Origin: Campylorhamphus procurvoides
Taxonomy: Eukaryota > Chordata > Aves > Passeriformes > Dendrocolaptidae
Direction of reading: 5' to 3'
DNA: 64,000 nucleotides
NCBI GenBank assembly: GCA_013396655.1
Contig: WBMV01006647.1
Location: 2,265,938-2,329,937 of the forward strand
Shown: positions 35,426-47,340 of the stretch, one piece after another
How the letters are laid out: each line of letters opens with the position of its first letter
Numbering within the stretch: the first letter of the stretch is position 1
Position numbers and translations under genes: made by a program
The notes under the pieces: generated by a model
What the model was told of the DNA's origin: nothing
Database searches by the model: none
The model's input: only the letters and a program-made list of their open reading frames with translations

Positions 35426-35650
35426 AATCCAAAGATGAACTAAAGAATTAAAAACTGGGTGGGGATGGAAAAAAAGTTTTTTGGAAATAAATGTACTTTG
35501 AATTACAGTAACCCTTGCAAACTAAGGAGCTTTGAGCCAAGCATAATCTAATTCATGTATTTTCAATCAATTTGGGATTCTTTTCTTTCTAGAGAACTGT
35601 CATTCTGATTATTTATGTGCTGTCATTCATAACTGTCCAGCTGTATCTTC

Positions 35651-35748
35651 GAATCATGGAGTGGTTTGGGTTGGAAGGGACCTTAAAGATCGTCTATCTC
35701 ATTCCTGCCACTAGAGCAGGTTGCTCAGACCCTCATCCAGCCTGGCCA
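35651..35748 (-). mobile_element. CR1 LINE, very short 3' fragment, reverse
   Basis: The tail of a CR1 in reverse orientation. On the plus strand it reads GAATCATGGAGTGGTTTGGG, TTGGAAGGGACCTTAAAGAT, then a shortened spacer, CCACTAGAGCAGGTTGCTCAG and CCTCATCCAGCCTGGCC. The block for the usual CATGGGCAGGGACACCTTC is missing (CCTGCCACTAGAG is contiguous), an internal deletion like the one in the forward copy at 21800. The element's 3' end faces left. Confidence 0.93.
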
Positions 35749-37879
35749 TGCTGGGCCTGTTTCCCTTCCCTCTAAGTATTTTCTCTTCAAGCTTGGCAAT
35801 TGTGGAGGGGATTAAGACTAAAAGGATAATAGCACATCAACAGCAGTGTCTTTGGTGGAGGGCAGCACATCTTCTTTTCCTAGTCCAAACTAATTACCTC
35901 CCTACCAGACACACACACAAAGCTGTGAGTCCTACAGGTGGCCTGTCTATTCCTCTTCAGGTTTTGCACAGCCAGGAGGGTGAGTGACAAATGCATTTAA
36001 CTGCTAAATGTTTAACCATATCCCAGCGAGGATTGCATTGTGGAATGGACTGTAGAAATTGAGGAAAATTGCAACATCTGCTCTCAGATACAGAATAACT
36101 CATCCTTTACTTTCTTCTCTGCACTTCCCTATCTTTAGAGCTCTGAATATAGCAAAACTATTAACTTCTGAGAGAAGAGTTTATCACATTGAACAGGGAG
36201 AGGAGTATTTTACAAGCATGGCAATGATTTAAGTATTTTGCAGGCAATTTACTTGCTTTTAAGCAGAACTGGTGGTAATATCTGCTGCAGCTTCTCAAAT
36301 CAGTGTGTGCTTTCAGGTTTATGCAGAGGTGTCTGAGGGCTGTGCTGGAAGGGGCTCAGTGGCCTGTGCTGAGCAGAGAAGGACTTGGGCACATCCTTAC
36401 ATGTAAGCACACAGTTATGGGCTTTGCTGGTTTGCCCTAAATAGGCTCCATCCCTAAATATTACTTATTTCCAGGAAAGATTGCTAGGACAATGAACCAT
36501 AAATGGTGCCTTTTCCAAGGGCATAATGCTATTTATAAGATCTTCTAATACATCTCTGTAAAGATACACAGTATTCTGCTTATTCCAGGACACTTCCCTT
36601 TGCCTCTGACTTGAGTGGAACTTGTCCCTAAAGATGCAGTGGATGTACACAGAGGTAAAATAACAGAGAAAGTCTCCTCAAGAAATGGAGTAGGTTGTTA
36701 AATGAACAACAAAAAAAGAATTTGTCAGATAGTTGGACTTTGATGATCATTGTAGTCTGTTTTCAGCTGAACTATTTGACTAAACTCAACTCCGTTCTAT
36801 TCTTTCTCTTCTCACACTTAAAACTCGCCCCAGAAAGAAACAAGAAGATCAAAGATATGTAAATAGTTCTAATGAAATGTTGGAGAATATTTACAAAACC
36901 TTCAATTCAGGTTGGGAATTAGATTTGGTCACATTGAATTCTCTTTTCACGCTATTATTTTCTTACTTGTAAAAGGAATGCTTCTAAGCACCACAGGAGT
37001 TAGGTTCATGAACTGCCTTAAATAGAAACAAAGGCAAAAAAAAGTCCTAATTCTCAGTAATAATTAAATTATCTGTAATTACTGTTTTTAATAAGAACAT
37101 ATATTTCTCCCTGACAATTGGAAATAAGCTTATTTTTAATTGTACCTAGTAAAATAATTTTGGTGTAATATCCTTCAGTTTTTAACCAGAACTTGATTAC
37201 TTCCTCTGGAGTAAACAGAAAGAAGAAGCAGCATAATCTTTCTTGATTTATTTTGATTAAAAAAACCCAACTCATTTGCATCTATATCCATGTACATCTG
37301 GGTCCACCTTAAGCAAAGCAGCTCACATTAGTCCTCTGTGCTAATGTATTGGAAATGGAAAAAAAAAATTAACAGAAAATAACCCCCTTTTCTAGGTGAA
37401 TTTGAAAGGACAAATAAGAGCATGCCCTGCAATAGGGCACATTCAGAGGCAGGCCCTGTCACCTCTGTGTTATGCCTGCAATTACACTTACTTTTTTGGA
37501 GCTGCTTCTCTTATTTTTCAGCAATTTCTGACTCACCGGCAATTACCTTCAGTGCAGGACAGCAAGGGGTGCCCAGGGAAAGCAAGAGCATTTCATGCTC
37601 CTTGTGTATTCCTATGGATCAGTGCTTTTATTTCACCTGACAGGAGAAAGCACAGAAGATAAAACAGGCAGCATTAGGCTTTGATTTGAGTTTTTTTCAT
37701 TGTAAGTGTCCTGAGACACTAACATTGTTCAGGCTGTGATATTTAGATTTCCAACACTTTTATTTCAAGTGTCATGGCTTATCATTATGATAAAAAGACA
37801 TTGCCACTGAGAGAAGGAAGATAGTCAGCTCTGCATATTGTCAGCCCCTCTTTCCAGTGGATATTTTCAAACTTCAGGT

Positions 37880-37995
37880 CCTGTTGAATTTGGAGTGCAC
37901 GGAGGTTGATTGATGTTGTAATTGATTTAAAGCTGATTTCTGTTAGAGCTGTCATTGCAAGAGCGGGGGTGATAACGCAGCTTTCATGATTAGCA
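37880..37995. promoter_or_regulatory. Candidate conserved non-coding element, CpG-retaining
   Basis: About 115 bp with four CpGs (GCACGG, AGCGGGG, AACGCAG, TACGG) and several ATTGAT/TGATTT words (GGTTGATTGATG, GTAATTGATTT, CATGATTAGC). It is repeat-free and has no coding frame. Texture resembles a conserved enhancer core; no alignment was possible. Confidence 0.25.
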
Positions 37996-38058
37996 CTGCA
38001 TACGGTTTGCTGATAAGGAAGTTGGAGGGAAAATACTATATTTAAAAGCCTTCAGGAT

Positions 38059-38088
38059 GGAAGGAAGGAAGGGAAGAGGAAAGGAAGG
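38059..38088. repeat. GGAA-rich purine tract
   Basis: Imperfect (GGAA)n: GGAAGGAAGGAAGGGAAGAG then GAAAGGAAGG. Simple low-complexity repeat. Confidence 0.85.
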
Positions 38089-38420
38089 TAAAAGCTCTGG
38101 CAGTGTTAATGTTTCTGCTGGATCCAAACCAGCATGGGATCCTGCATCAAGGCCAAAAGGATGCATGAAAGACAAAGAGCTGGAATCCAGAATAAAGAGA
38201 AAAATAAGTTTTCAAAATAGCAGCACTTTTTAAAGAAAAAAAGAATGAATGTAATCCCAATATGCTAGTAATATATTATGACTTCAATATTCCTCAAAAT
38301 ATTGCTGTAAAATCTTCTAAAGTTACTGTGCAATTTACCTTGTGCAGAGAGTTTAGCCCAGCTGAATTGCACTGAAATTCAGACTTTTATCTATGTCCAT
38401 ATTATCTGTATCTAGGGAGC

Positions 38421-38516
38421 TCTGAGCAATCTGGTCTAGTGGAAGATGTTTCTGTCCATGGCAGGAACTGGATGATCTGAGGTCCCTTCCAACCTCAATC
38501 ATTCTATAATTCTATC
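38421..38516 (+). mobile_element. CR1 LINE, very short 3' fragment
   Basis: Forward CR1 tail: TCTGAGCAATCTGGTCTAGTG, GAAGATGTTTCTGTCCATGG, GATGATCTGAGGTCCCTTCC and ATTCTATAATTCTATCATG. The last part contains two copies of the terminal ATTCTAT-type repeat. It is followed directly by a TG/TA simple repeat. Confidence 0.93.
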
Positions 38517-38540
38517 ATGTGTGTATATATATATAGTGTG
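38517..38540. repeat. (TG)(TA)n simple repeat at the CR1 3' end
   Basis: A short alternating GTGTGTATATATATATAG tract begins where the CR1 tail stops. Microsatellites often grow from retrotransposon 3' ends. Confidence 0.8.
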
Positions 38541-40837
38541 ATTTTTAATTCAAAAATGCATATTATTCCATACTTTCTACTTTTGCTAGCTTTGCTTTTT
38601 GGTTTTGGTAGCTCTTTAGGTGCCTGAAAATTACACTTTTCTGTTTTTTGGGGTTTTTTTAATTTGCTCAAGTTCATTCCCACCTTGAGAACAGCTTGAA
38701 AAATACTTACCAGCCTGTTCCTGAAATGTTTCTGGTATCCGAAATAGGAAAACACAGTAAAACTGCTCTGTACTTTTACAACTCTTAAGCTGATACATCA
38801 TACTATTAAGCAATTCATGCACTGTATTTTTTATTTTAAGGATATGATCAGGATGAGGAAAATTAACAACCCTCACAATATTTATGCCTTGATTCACATA
38901 CCTTTCTTAAAAATTGGGATTTTGGTTGTGGCATCTCTCTCCTGAGTGTGGCTGGACATACGTAGTACCAGCAGGGGCTATTCTGCCTCCAAGGTTTTGA
39001 TTCTTTATAGGTCTGCCAACACTTTGCAACCCAAATATAGAAATACATGAGGTAAGCAAATGTTATTTATAGCATTTAATATGTGTGAGGTTTTTTATTA
39101 CTTTTTTTTTGGTGGTTAAAGCTCTTCCAATCATCTTCTGCTATAAAACCAAAGAACAGTGATGATTAAGTCCTTTTTTATGCAAATGTAGGTAATGATC
39201 CATTAACCCATGGTGTCAGAGCTATTTGCACATTCATCATTCAGTGACCTCCTTATATGGGGAAAATAAATACAATTCCAGCCTATTTGTTCAACTAGTC
39301 CATTTTCTAACACTAAAATAAGCTTGTAGTAGAATAACCAAATTTGAAATGACAGGTGAGGTATGAGGAGATTCATGTTGGAAACACAACACCCCCAATT
39401 AAAACCAAAACAAAACCCCAGAACTTTAATAGTGAAGTGTTTTACTTTGGGTTTTGGCACTTGGAGTGTCAAGAGCAGCAGTGAATGACAACTAACTCTA
39501 AGAGTGATAAAAGAAAGGCTGTTGTAAACATAGTACATAGTATTACGAGACAATGAATTCAGGGTCTCTCTTTTTTATTTATTTTATTTTTTTAGCGTTT
39601 TCTACCCATATGCTTATCTTTAGAATACTTGTGACTGGAAAAGGTACCTGCATCTTCTGTTTTATCCATATGGTCCCATAGTAACAGATGCCTGAAATGG
39701 CTTAGGAAAGGTGTGACTCATGCTATCTTCTGGATTTTTCCTGGCATTTTTTCCCTTGATTTGTCAAAATATTGCACAAAAGAATGTTCATTTATAGGAT
39801 TACAGACCAAAACCTACATTTAGAAATGCTGTCATAAATGCCTGCATGCAGTCTGGCTGTCTTTCCTGCCAAGGACTGTTAATGCTTAAATTAGCCACCT
39901 GATGGTCTGGTGCCTTGTTGTTCACAAATGTCAACTGCTCGTGAAAGAAATAACAGGTTTTTTTCCATCAATTCGCAGAATAACATTCTGAGTGAGATCA
40001 TAAACCCCACTAATTGCTGGCAAAAATGTGCATGTACTTTCTTTTGCATTGTTGGCTGCTCCATTGGAGGTGAAATGGCAGCACATGGAGCTGCCACCAA
40101 GCCCAAAAGTGGGGACTCTCTGAACTTTGTCACTGAAAGGAAAAGTGGCTGAGACAAGGAAGGAGAAAACTTGATCTCAGTCTAGTTTCAGGTTATAATT
40201 GTACATAATTAATAGGCAAAGAGTTTAAATTACAGCTTTTTCCTCTATACAGAGCTCATTCAGAAAAAAGGCATATTAATTTTTATGGTTTTCTTCCACT
40301 GGAGGACATTTAGTGTTTAACATTATTTGGGCAGACTGGGAGAACAGAATGCCCAGATGAGATATTGTCACCGTCGCTGTGTTTGTATCGAGCCCAAAGA
40401 CAAGGTTTGTCCCTCCAGGGATCTTCTTTAAATCTCCCCCTCCCCTTGGCCTGCTTCAGGAAGGCTGATCAGCATATTCAAAATAAGAATGTCCTTAACA
40501 CTAAGCGGTTTCATAAACCCAAATTTTCAATTAATCAGAATATGGTGATACTTTATGCCTAAAGAAGCAGCTGATTGACATGGGAAATGCTTGAGTGGAC
40601 AGAGTCACCTTGGAGGGAGGAAATGACACCAGGCCTTGGAGGCTGGCCTTGTTTGCAGTGGCAATAATTTCCCAAAGCACCTTTTTACAAGGAAGGCAAA
40701 AGGGAAATTTTTCTTAAATTCTACCCTCTTCATGTTGTTATGTTTCCAAAATTCGCAGTGACTAAGAAAAATAATCTTTCAGATTCTTCCTCTCAGAGCA
40801 CCGTCCTGGGTTAGGTCTTGTCCTGCTCTGTTTGCAG
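38541..40837. other. AT-rich unique DNA, no gene seen
   Basis: Non-repetitive. The longest frame is 116 codons (39203-39553 reverse), with no recognised domain. At 39890-40157 an 88-codon reverse and an 80-codon forward frame overlap almost completely, which argues against coding. T-rich runs occur near 39100 and 39570. Confidence 0.45.
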
Positions 40838-41190
40838 TCACAGAATCACAGAATATGTGGAGCTGGAAGGGACCCATAAGGATCATCAAGACCAACTCTT
40901 GGCCCTGCCAGGACCATTCCCAAGAGTCACACCCTGTGCCTGAGGTTATTATCCAAAAGTTTCTTGAGCTCTGACAGCCTTGGTGCTGTACCCACTGCTG
41001 TGGGCAGCCTGTTCAGTGCCCAACCCGCACACTGGGGAAAGAACCTTTCTCTGATATCGAACCTAAACCTTCCCTGACACAACTTGAGGCCATTCCATCC
41101 CTCGGGTCCTGTCACTGGTGACCACAGAGAAGGGGTCAGTGCCTGCCCCTCCTCTTCCTATAACAAGGGAGTTGTAGACAATGGGGTAAC
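40838..41190 (-). mobile_element. CR1 LINE, 5'-truncated, ~350 bp, reverse
   Basis: Reverse-orientation CR1 from another subfamily. On the plus strand it begins at the element's 3' end with TCACAGAATCACAGAATATG, GAGCTGGAAGGGACCCATAAG and GATCATCAAGACCAACTC. It continues with TTTCTTGAGCTCTGACAGCC, GGCAGCCTGTTCAGTGCCCA, CAACTTGAGGCCATTCCATCC and GGGAGTTGTAGACAATGGGG. It retains part of ORF2 in frame (40927-41115). The tail GGACCCATAAGGATCATCAAG differs from all other copies in the window, so at least three CR1 lineages inserted here. Confidence 0.94.
40927..41115 (-). pseudogene. CR1 ORF2 C-terminal remnant, 62 codons open
   Basis: On the reverse strand this frame keeps the end of CR1 ORF2. 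Order: L-C-Q-G-R-F-R-F-D-I-R-E-R-F-F, then a damaged Q-C-A-G-W segment, N-R-L-P, A-P-x-L-S-E-L-K-K-L-L-D and R-H-R-V before the stop. The initiating ATG is accidental, inside the element. The polymerase and endonuclease domains are absent. It is the longest surviving CR1 protein fragment in the window. Confidence 0.82.
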
Positions 41191-42426
41191 CAGAAAAAGG
41201 AAAAGGACCCAAATGTGGCTCTTTCCAAGGTGCAGAGCTTACCTGGGACAGGCTGTGAGGATGGTGGCATTGCAAAGAACAAACTTGTTTTTGCTGACAG
41301 TGAGAAAGCATCTAAAGAGGTTATTTGAGTGACCCAAATGGAATTTAACCAAGATGGGCCACACTTTTTAGAAAGGGCAGGGGATTTGTGAGGCAAAATT
41401 AGCTCTTCCTGCATGTGGGGTAGGGAAGCATCTCACCTTCAGAATGCAGGAGCCACATTTCAAACAGAAGGTGCAGGCACAAAGAGATCTGGCATTCAGA
41501 GCAGGAACTTCAAACCTCGTGTCTGGCACACACTACTTGCCTTTAATAGCTTGTGCTCTGAAAATGCGTTAAAAACTCATGGAGTTGGTTCAAACCAGCC
41601 AATCATGAACCCAGAAGGAACTGTTTGCTTTGAGCCTTAATGGAACACAGCAGTTTCCTCACCAGACTCCACCTGATGGAAATGTTTGAATGTGGATGTT
41701 CGGAACACAGCAGGGTCACGAGGGCTGGCAGAGTGAACTATCCATCTGATAGGAAGGGGGTATAAAATGGCTCTATCAAACCCCAGCCAATCTGAGAGTT
41801 TGGCAGCATATCTAATCTGTGTTCAAGCTTTTCTTTCTTAAGCCATATCGATTCCTTAAGCTCGTTAAGAGTTGTAACTGGTAATTAGCAGTAAGCTCCT
41901 GGGCTATTGCTGTAGTAATGGAGTAGTTTCCTTGTAGAGGCAACAAGACTTTGTATAGAAATTATCTATAGGATTAGGATAAGTAGGTATGACTAACTTT
42001 TGCTGCACCAATGTTTATACCTTTTTTGGCTTTATGTAGATAAAGCCAAATAAGAGATTCCCAAAGCTTTGTGCAATAAGTAGTCTTATTTTTTTTTAAT
42101 TTTATTTTTTATTCCACCCCCTCTTTCCTGGCCTGAATTTCTTTATGACTAAATATGATTTGACTAGAAGACTCCTTTCAGTTTAATTTTTTGTTGTTGG
42201 GGTGATTTTTTTGGTGTGTTTTACAGTCCTACTTTCTAATCTTTAATTATGTACCCTCTTAAAAAATATTAGATTGGGTGTGCTCTAGACATGGCTTCAA
42301 GTGGTGTTTTGGTTTGAAGGAAGAATGGAGTTTCTTGAACATTTAATAACTGTTTTCTGTGGTTTGGTATGATTCAAAAATGGCCAGTCATCCTTAAGTT
42401 GGCTTGCAAAAATTGTTCTATTTTAT
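41191..42426. other. Unique DNA with a short hairpin
   Basis: Mixed composition, no gene recognised. Open frames of 75-92 codons overlap the CR1 border or each other. A perfect 10-bp inverted repeat lies at 42025-42050 and a T/G-rich patch at 42183-42225. Confidence 0.45.
42025..42050. repeat. Perfect inverted repeat, 10-bp arms, 6-nt loop
   Basis: TTTGGCTTTA, then TGTAGA, then TAAAGCCAAA. Perfect stem. No T-run terminator context or RNA-gene signature around it; function unknown and chance possible. Confidence 0.8.
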
Positions 42427-42622
42427 TATGGTGAGGGTGGGGAGGCCCCAGAATGGATTGCCCAGAGAAGCTGTGGCTGCCCCATCCCTGGAAGCGTCCA
42501 AGGCCAGCTTGGATGGGGTTTGGAGCAACCTGGGCTAGTGGAAGGTGTCCCTGCCCATGGCAGGGGTTGGAATGAGATGACCTTTAACATTCCTTCCAAC
42601 CCAAACCATTCCAGGATTCTAT
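42427..42622 (+). mobile_element. CR1 LINE, 5'-truncated, ~195 bp
   Basis: Forward copy of the CCCATGGCAGGG subfamily: GGTGAGGGTGGGGAGGCCCC, ATTGCCCAGAGAAGCTGTGGC, CCATCCCTGGAAGCGTCCAAG, GGTTTGGAGCAACCTGGGC, CTAGTGGAAGGTGTCCCTGCC and CCTTCCAACCCAAACCATTCC, then AGGATTCTATA. Low divergence from the copy at 54416 suggests a fairly recent insertion. Confidence 0.95.
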
Positions 42623-45600
42623 ACAGGACATGACTTTCAGTTTGTTTGGATGAGCTGGTGTGCTCCAGCAAAGTACTCTGAGAAACCAGCCATTTCATTC
42701 TGTATTAAGAATTAATAGAAAAAACTATTAAACATTGGGTTTCCGTGCAGAATCTTGTTATTGTGGTCTTTGGTTATGCATTATTTATGTATATTTGTTA
42801 TGGTGGTGAGTGAAATGGATAAGCATTTAGCATTTTAACACTGCATTGAGCACGCTAATGTAGAAGAGAATTCACACGTGTTGAAATGACTTCTGTGCCA
42901 CACATTGCCTTAAAAGCAAACAGCTCATTGTCATTGTTATATTACGTGGATCAAAAGATTTGGAAACAATACAAAATTTTGCTTTTTGATAGACCACAGG
43001 GTGTTTCTTAGGAAATGAGCAGAGTTTTTTATTTTGGGATACATGTCAGAGAGACTTCCACCTTGTCTGATATTTCTTTGAGATTTTTCTGAGGCAGAGT
43101 TGGAAAACAAGTACAAGTTTCAAAGATGCTGTGTTCTTTGTGTCAGGGCAGAGCATTATTTGATGTGGTTGGGAGATATTATACAATGTTGCTGCTGATT
43201 TCCCTGAATAAAAGAAATAATAAAAAATTTAGGCACAGATTAACAGTTAAGATGATAGTGGTGACTTTTAGTTGTGAAAGGCAGAGAAGAGAAACTGCTC
43301 CTCTGGGTATTTTGTACTTTGGGTTTCTAGTATTGCTGCTTCAAAAGCTTTGTAAAGAGAAAAAGGAAATCTGCTGGCCACGATAGAGTTGAATGTCTTA
43401 AGCAAAATAGTTCATGGTTTGAAAAAGTGGCTGATAAAAGGACTACTGTAATTATGTCTGATATGAACATTTTAGGGAAAACCAGTTACATAATTTACAC
43501 TGATTTGAAGTGCTGTATAGTTTGTGGAAGACAGTTTACTTCTCAGAAATTAATATTTTGGGGGGAAAAATAAAATATATATATTAATACAGTTACACCA
43601 AATGTCTATCCAGTGTTTTTGACCAGAATGTGAACTTTTACAAGATCTTTATTAGCTTCCAGCTGTGTCACTGCTGTCTTCACTTACAGCCAGTTTACAT
43701 AAGCTCCTCATTTTGCTTGGATAGCGTCCAAACGTTTCATTTGACATCCACAACATTTCATTTTTGCTTCATAACTTTGATTCTTTTATCTAAAAGTATA
43801 AAATAAGCTAAATCTATACAGTAACATCTATTTTTTTTAAGATGATAATGTAGAAGTTTTCTTTGTAATAACTAAAATAGTTCATCTGGGGAAAGTAGAG
43901 ATACCAGACAGAAGAATAACATTGTGCTGATACTTAAAAAGAGTAAATGCTGGTCCTGGTGATTGCTGGCCTGGTATTGATCCAGAGCAAAATAATGCAG
44001 TGCTTAATGCAAGGCTTGCTTAATAAAAAGTTAAGGAAAGTAATGTAATTCATGCCTAACAGCATTGGCCGTGGAAAAAGAGATCCTACCAAGGTACCTT
44101 AATTTTGGTTTTTATGAGATTACAAGCTTGATTGATAAAACAAAGATGTTGACATTATTCATATGCCTTGGGAAAAGTATCTGTAGCACGTGATACTTTG
44201 AAGCAATTGCTAATATTTTAAAACAATTATGTTTAAAACAATTTGGGCACCCAGAGTAGGTATGTTTTGAAGTTCTTTTTTTCAGTACTGTTTAACACTT
44301 TTTATCACACATAATAAATATAAAGTGAGTATTCATAAAGTTTTCAGGTGTCACAGGGGTTGGGGATGTGGTTAATGATGATTGTGAGGGATCAGGCTCA
44401 GAGCAGCTGGAATTCCTTGTGTGTCGTCAAGCAGTGTGCAACAAAGCCGTGGATAAAGTCACACTTTCAAAAAGAAAGGTCCTGCCTAAGAATTCATGAG
44501 TCTTGTAGGCTGTTGTTTTGGTAGAAATGACTGAAATATGAGTTCTTAGTGCTATCCCCTCGTATTTGTACACAAGATGTATCAGTTAGGAATGGGTAAA
44601 CAGTACCTTTGAATTTTGTTTGTTTATAAATACTGTCAGAAAGTCACCCAACTCTGTCCACAGGCCAGGGCATGTGTTGATAATTAAAACAATGCTCATA
44701 AAATACTTTTATCCATGAAAGATGACAAGTCCATGTGATTTCTCTTTAATGGAAAGCTGAAACAAACTGAAAGTGTGTCATTTGTCTTAGTTGTAGAAGT
44801 GAAAGTTAAACCTTCCTTTGGTTTTGCATGGGAAACAGTAATTTGATAGAAAATAGCTAAAGGCTAAAACCATAGATGTATGGTTTGGCTTAAGAAATTC
44901 AAGTTATTTTTTAGCCTTAGTCACAGAGCTGACTGAACAATCTCACCTTTGCATTTTACACTGAAGGATTGTCCCCAGTGTGGTGACAGTGGGGTATTTG
45001 TGAGGCCAGCTGAGCTTCTGGCCACCAAAACATTCCCAAGTCGTGGACCTTGGAGCATTGCTTGGGGAGGGAAACAGAGCTTGTTCCAGCAAAAAATCCC
45101 ACACACTGGTCTTTGGGCAAATATGCAGCTCTCTCTTGTCACATTTCTCTCTTAATAGTAACAGAGGGGGAATTTCTGATAGCTAAAGGCATGTTATGAA
45201 ATTGCATGCACAAACAGGAGGGGGGTGAATTTTGGCTGTGCTAGTGCTGTCTGTAAGATCAGGGAAAATCTCTGCCAAACTAAGGAATCAGCAATTGTCA
45301 AGTAAGAGCAATATATGCCTCCCTGGTATATATATTATTTGTGAAGCTTCAAGGCGTAAATGACAGTAAGTGGATTTTTAGAAGGTGAGAAAGAAAGGGA
45401 GATAGACAGAACAAGCCCCATAGCTGAGTTAAGCAAGACAAATTCCCAATTTTATTTTTAGCAAGATAAAGCAGTTATAGAGAACAGGGCAATATGCTAT
45501 AAATGAGGAGTGCTGACAAAGCATATGTTGTTAAAAACTAAGGATAATGAAATAGGACAGAGGAGGCTGAAATTGTGTCAGCATTCCATAATGCAAATGA

Positions 45601-47340
45601 AAAGAAGCCATTACAATTGATCTTCCTTGAGGAAGTGGTCTACATATATTAATTTCTTAAATCAAAAAAAGATTAAATGCTTCAGTAAGAAATTCTGAAT
45701 TTTCTACATAATTTTTTTTTGATATCATGATAGAACTACATTTAGAGTTCTACAACCAGAAAAGATGAAATGGAGATTGATTCTCAATTTGGTTTTTAAT
45801 TACTATTCTATTACGTTAAGTTCTGGTATAAAATTAAAAGAAGGTCATTTTGGGAAAGGGAAAAGTAGAAGATGATCATGCAGGGAAGAGTGGAGAAAGT
45901 GGCATTAAGAAAGTAAGTGCTAATTTTGAATATAGAGTTGACTTAGAATTTGTATGCCTAATTTCTCTTTGTTTTAAGGGCTAAATTTACTAAAATATGG
46001 CTCTGAAAGGATCCTGGACAATATCCTAAGTCTGGATTTTCAGCATACCTGAAATTGCTTTTCTTCTCTGCTTCTACCTTTGTGAACACATAAAAATGAA
46101 TAGAGTTCACTCCTTGTTCATATGGTTTAATAATAACTGCTATAAATCAGTGCTCAGGCATGTACCCCTGTGTGCAGAGTTCATCCTCAAGGTAGTCATG
46201 CTGTTGTTATATATTTTTTTAATTACCTTATTCTTTAGTGTACATTACTTTATCAAGCTAGATAAACTCTGATTGTCTGGTGGGTAGTCAGGATAATTTA
46301 AAAAAAAAGAACATTAATAAACCCCAGACTCCAATTTCAGGTAAACCTGAAGCAAATACAGTTCAATGTTCCTAAATATCCAAATGCTTAACATAGCAGT
46401 AATATATTTTGGTTTTACAGAACCATGTACTTTTAGTCCATGATCTGCTTTTGGTGTAAGGTGGAAATTCTTTGAAAATCATCTAAGACAAGATGTTGAA
46501 GGAATTCTTTAAATCTTTCGCTGGAAGCAGCCTTTCAAGTTTCCAAATGATTTCTCTTAATAGGACATTCTTCTGAACATCTGAAACACCAAAGACCTTC
46601 TCATAACTGAGCCTCAGGCTCAATTAACTGCATCTCTTACTGATATTAAACAAATATGTCATTTTAAGCAAAAGTATTTTTCAATATTTTGACATTCTTG
46701 CTCAAAATGATATAAAAAAGCCTGGTGTAATTCTTCATCACTGTGATATAAACATGAACAAACTTTCATTGTGCCTGGGCCTGGGATCCCAGTAGTCCCC
46801 AACCCAGACTGGCCAGCTGAACAAAAAGAAGCCTTAATTAAATGATTACATAAATTCCCCTTGGAGAGGCTGAATAAAATTCACTACGTGTAGGATTTCC
46901 AGCTCTGAGCAGATATGAAAGGAAGTCTGGAAGCCTGATGAACTGGCAGAGTAATCCCAAACCTAAGCTATCGAAATGTGATGGGTTGAGAGATGAGTAT
47001 TTTTGAAAGAGTTGTGTCCCCTTTTGAGACATTCTTGTTTTTTCTCCACCTGGCTTGTGTCTGGGAGGTTTGTTTGGATTTGATTAAATACACTGTTGGT
47101 ATGACTGACAGTCTAGTTGGTGTGAAAGAGGGGAGCATGTAGGTTTGCTGCCTTGGTGCTGCACAGAGTACAAACTTGTCAGGAGAGAAGCAGGGAACAT
47201 CTGTTTCTGTGACATGACAAGGTGCTGGTGAACAGCAAATATTATATGTAGGCATTGTTGGCTTTGAAAAGCCAAAATATTTTGCAGGGATCTGTCAGTT
47301 TGATATTTTGGGTGAAGAGAGGAAGGGGAAAAGGGACTTT
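42623..47340. other. AT-rich unique DNA, first half of a ~9.7-kb repeat-poor stretch
   Basis: No recognisable interspersed repeat. Short frames up to 95 codons (46968-47255 reverse), none with a known domain. Small simple features only, such as a TATATATA run near 43576 and T-runs near 45713. No RNA gene seen. Confidence 0.45.

Larger units (their letters stand above)
35749..38420. other. Unique DNA, no gene seen
   Basis: Non-repetitive sequence with short unrecognised frames (at most 88 codons; the one at 35721-35987 starts inside the reversed CR1). Two overlapping forward frames at 37396-37662 and 37422-37640 have no domain. A GGAA-rich tract lies at 38059-38088. A candidate conserved segment is listed separately at 37880-37995. 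Confidence 0.45.

Noticed and set aside
36320..36400. AGAGAAGGACTTGGG resembling a CR1 ORF2 word
   Set aside because: Only about 15 bases match and neither flank continues like CR1. Chance is likely.
42426..42698. 90-codon reverse frame
   Set aside because: Antisense translation of the CR1 at 42427-42622.
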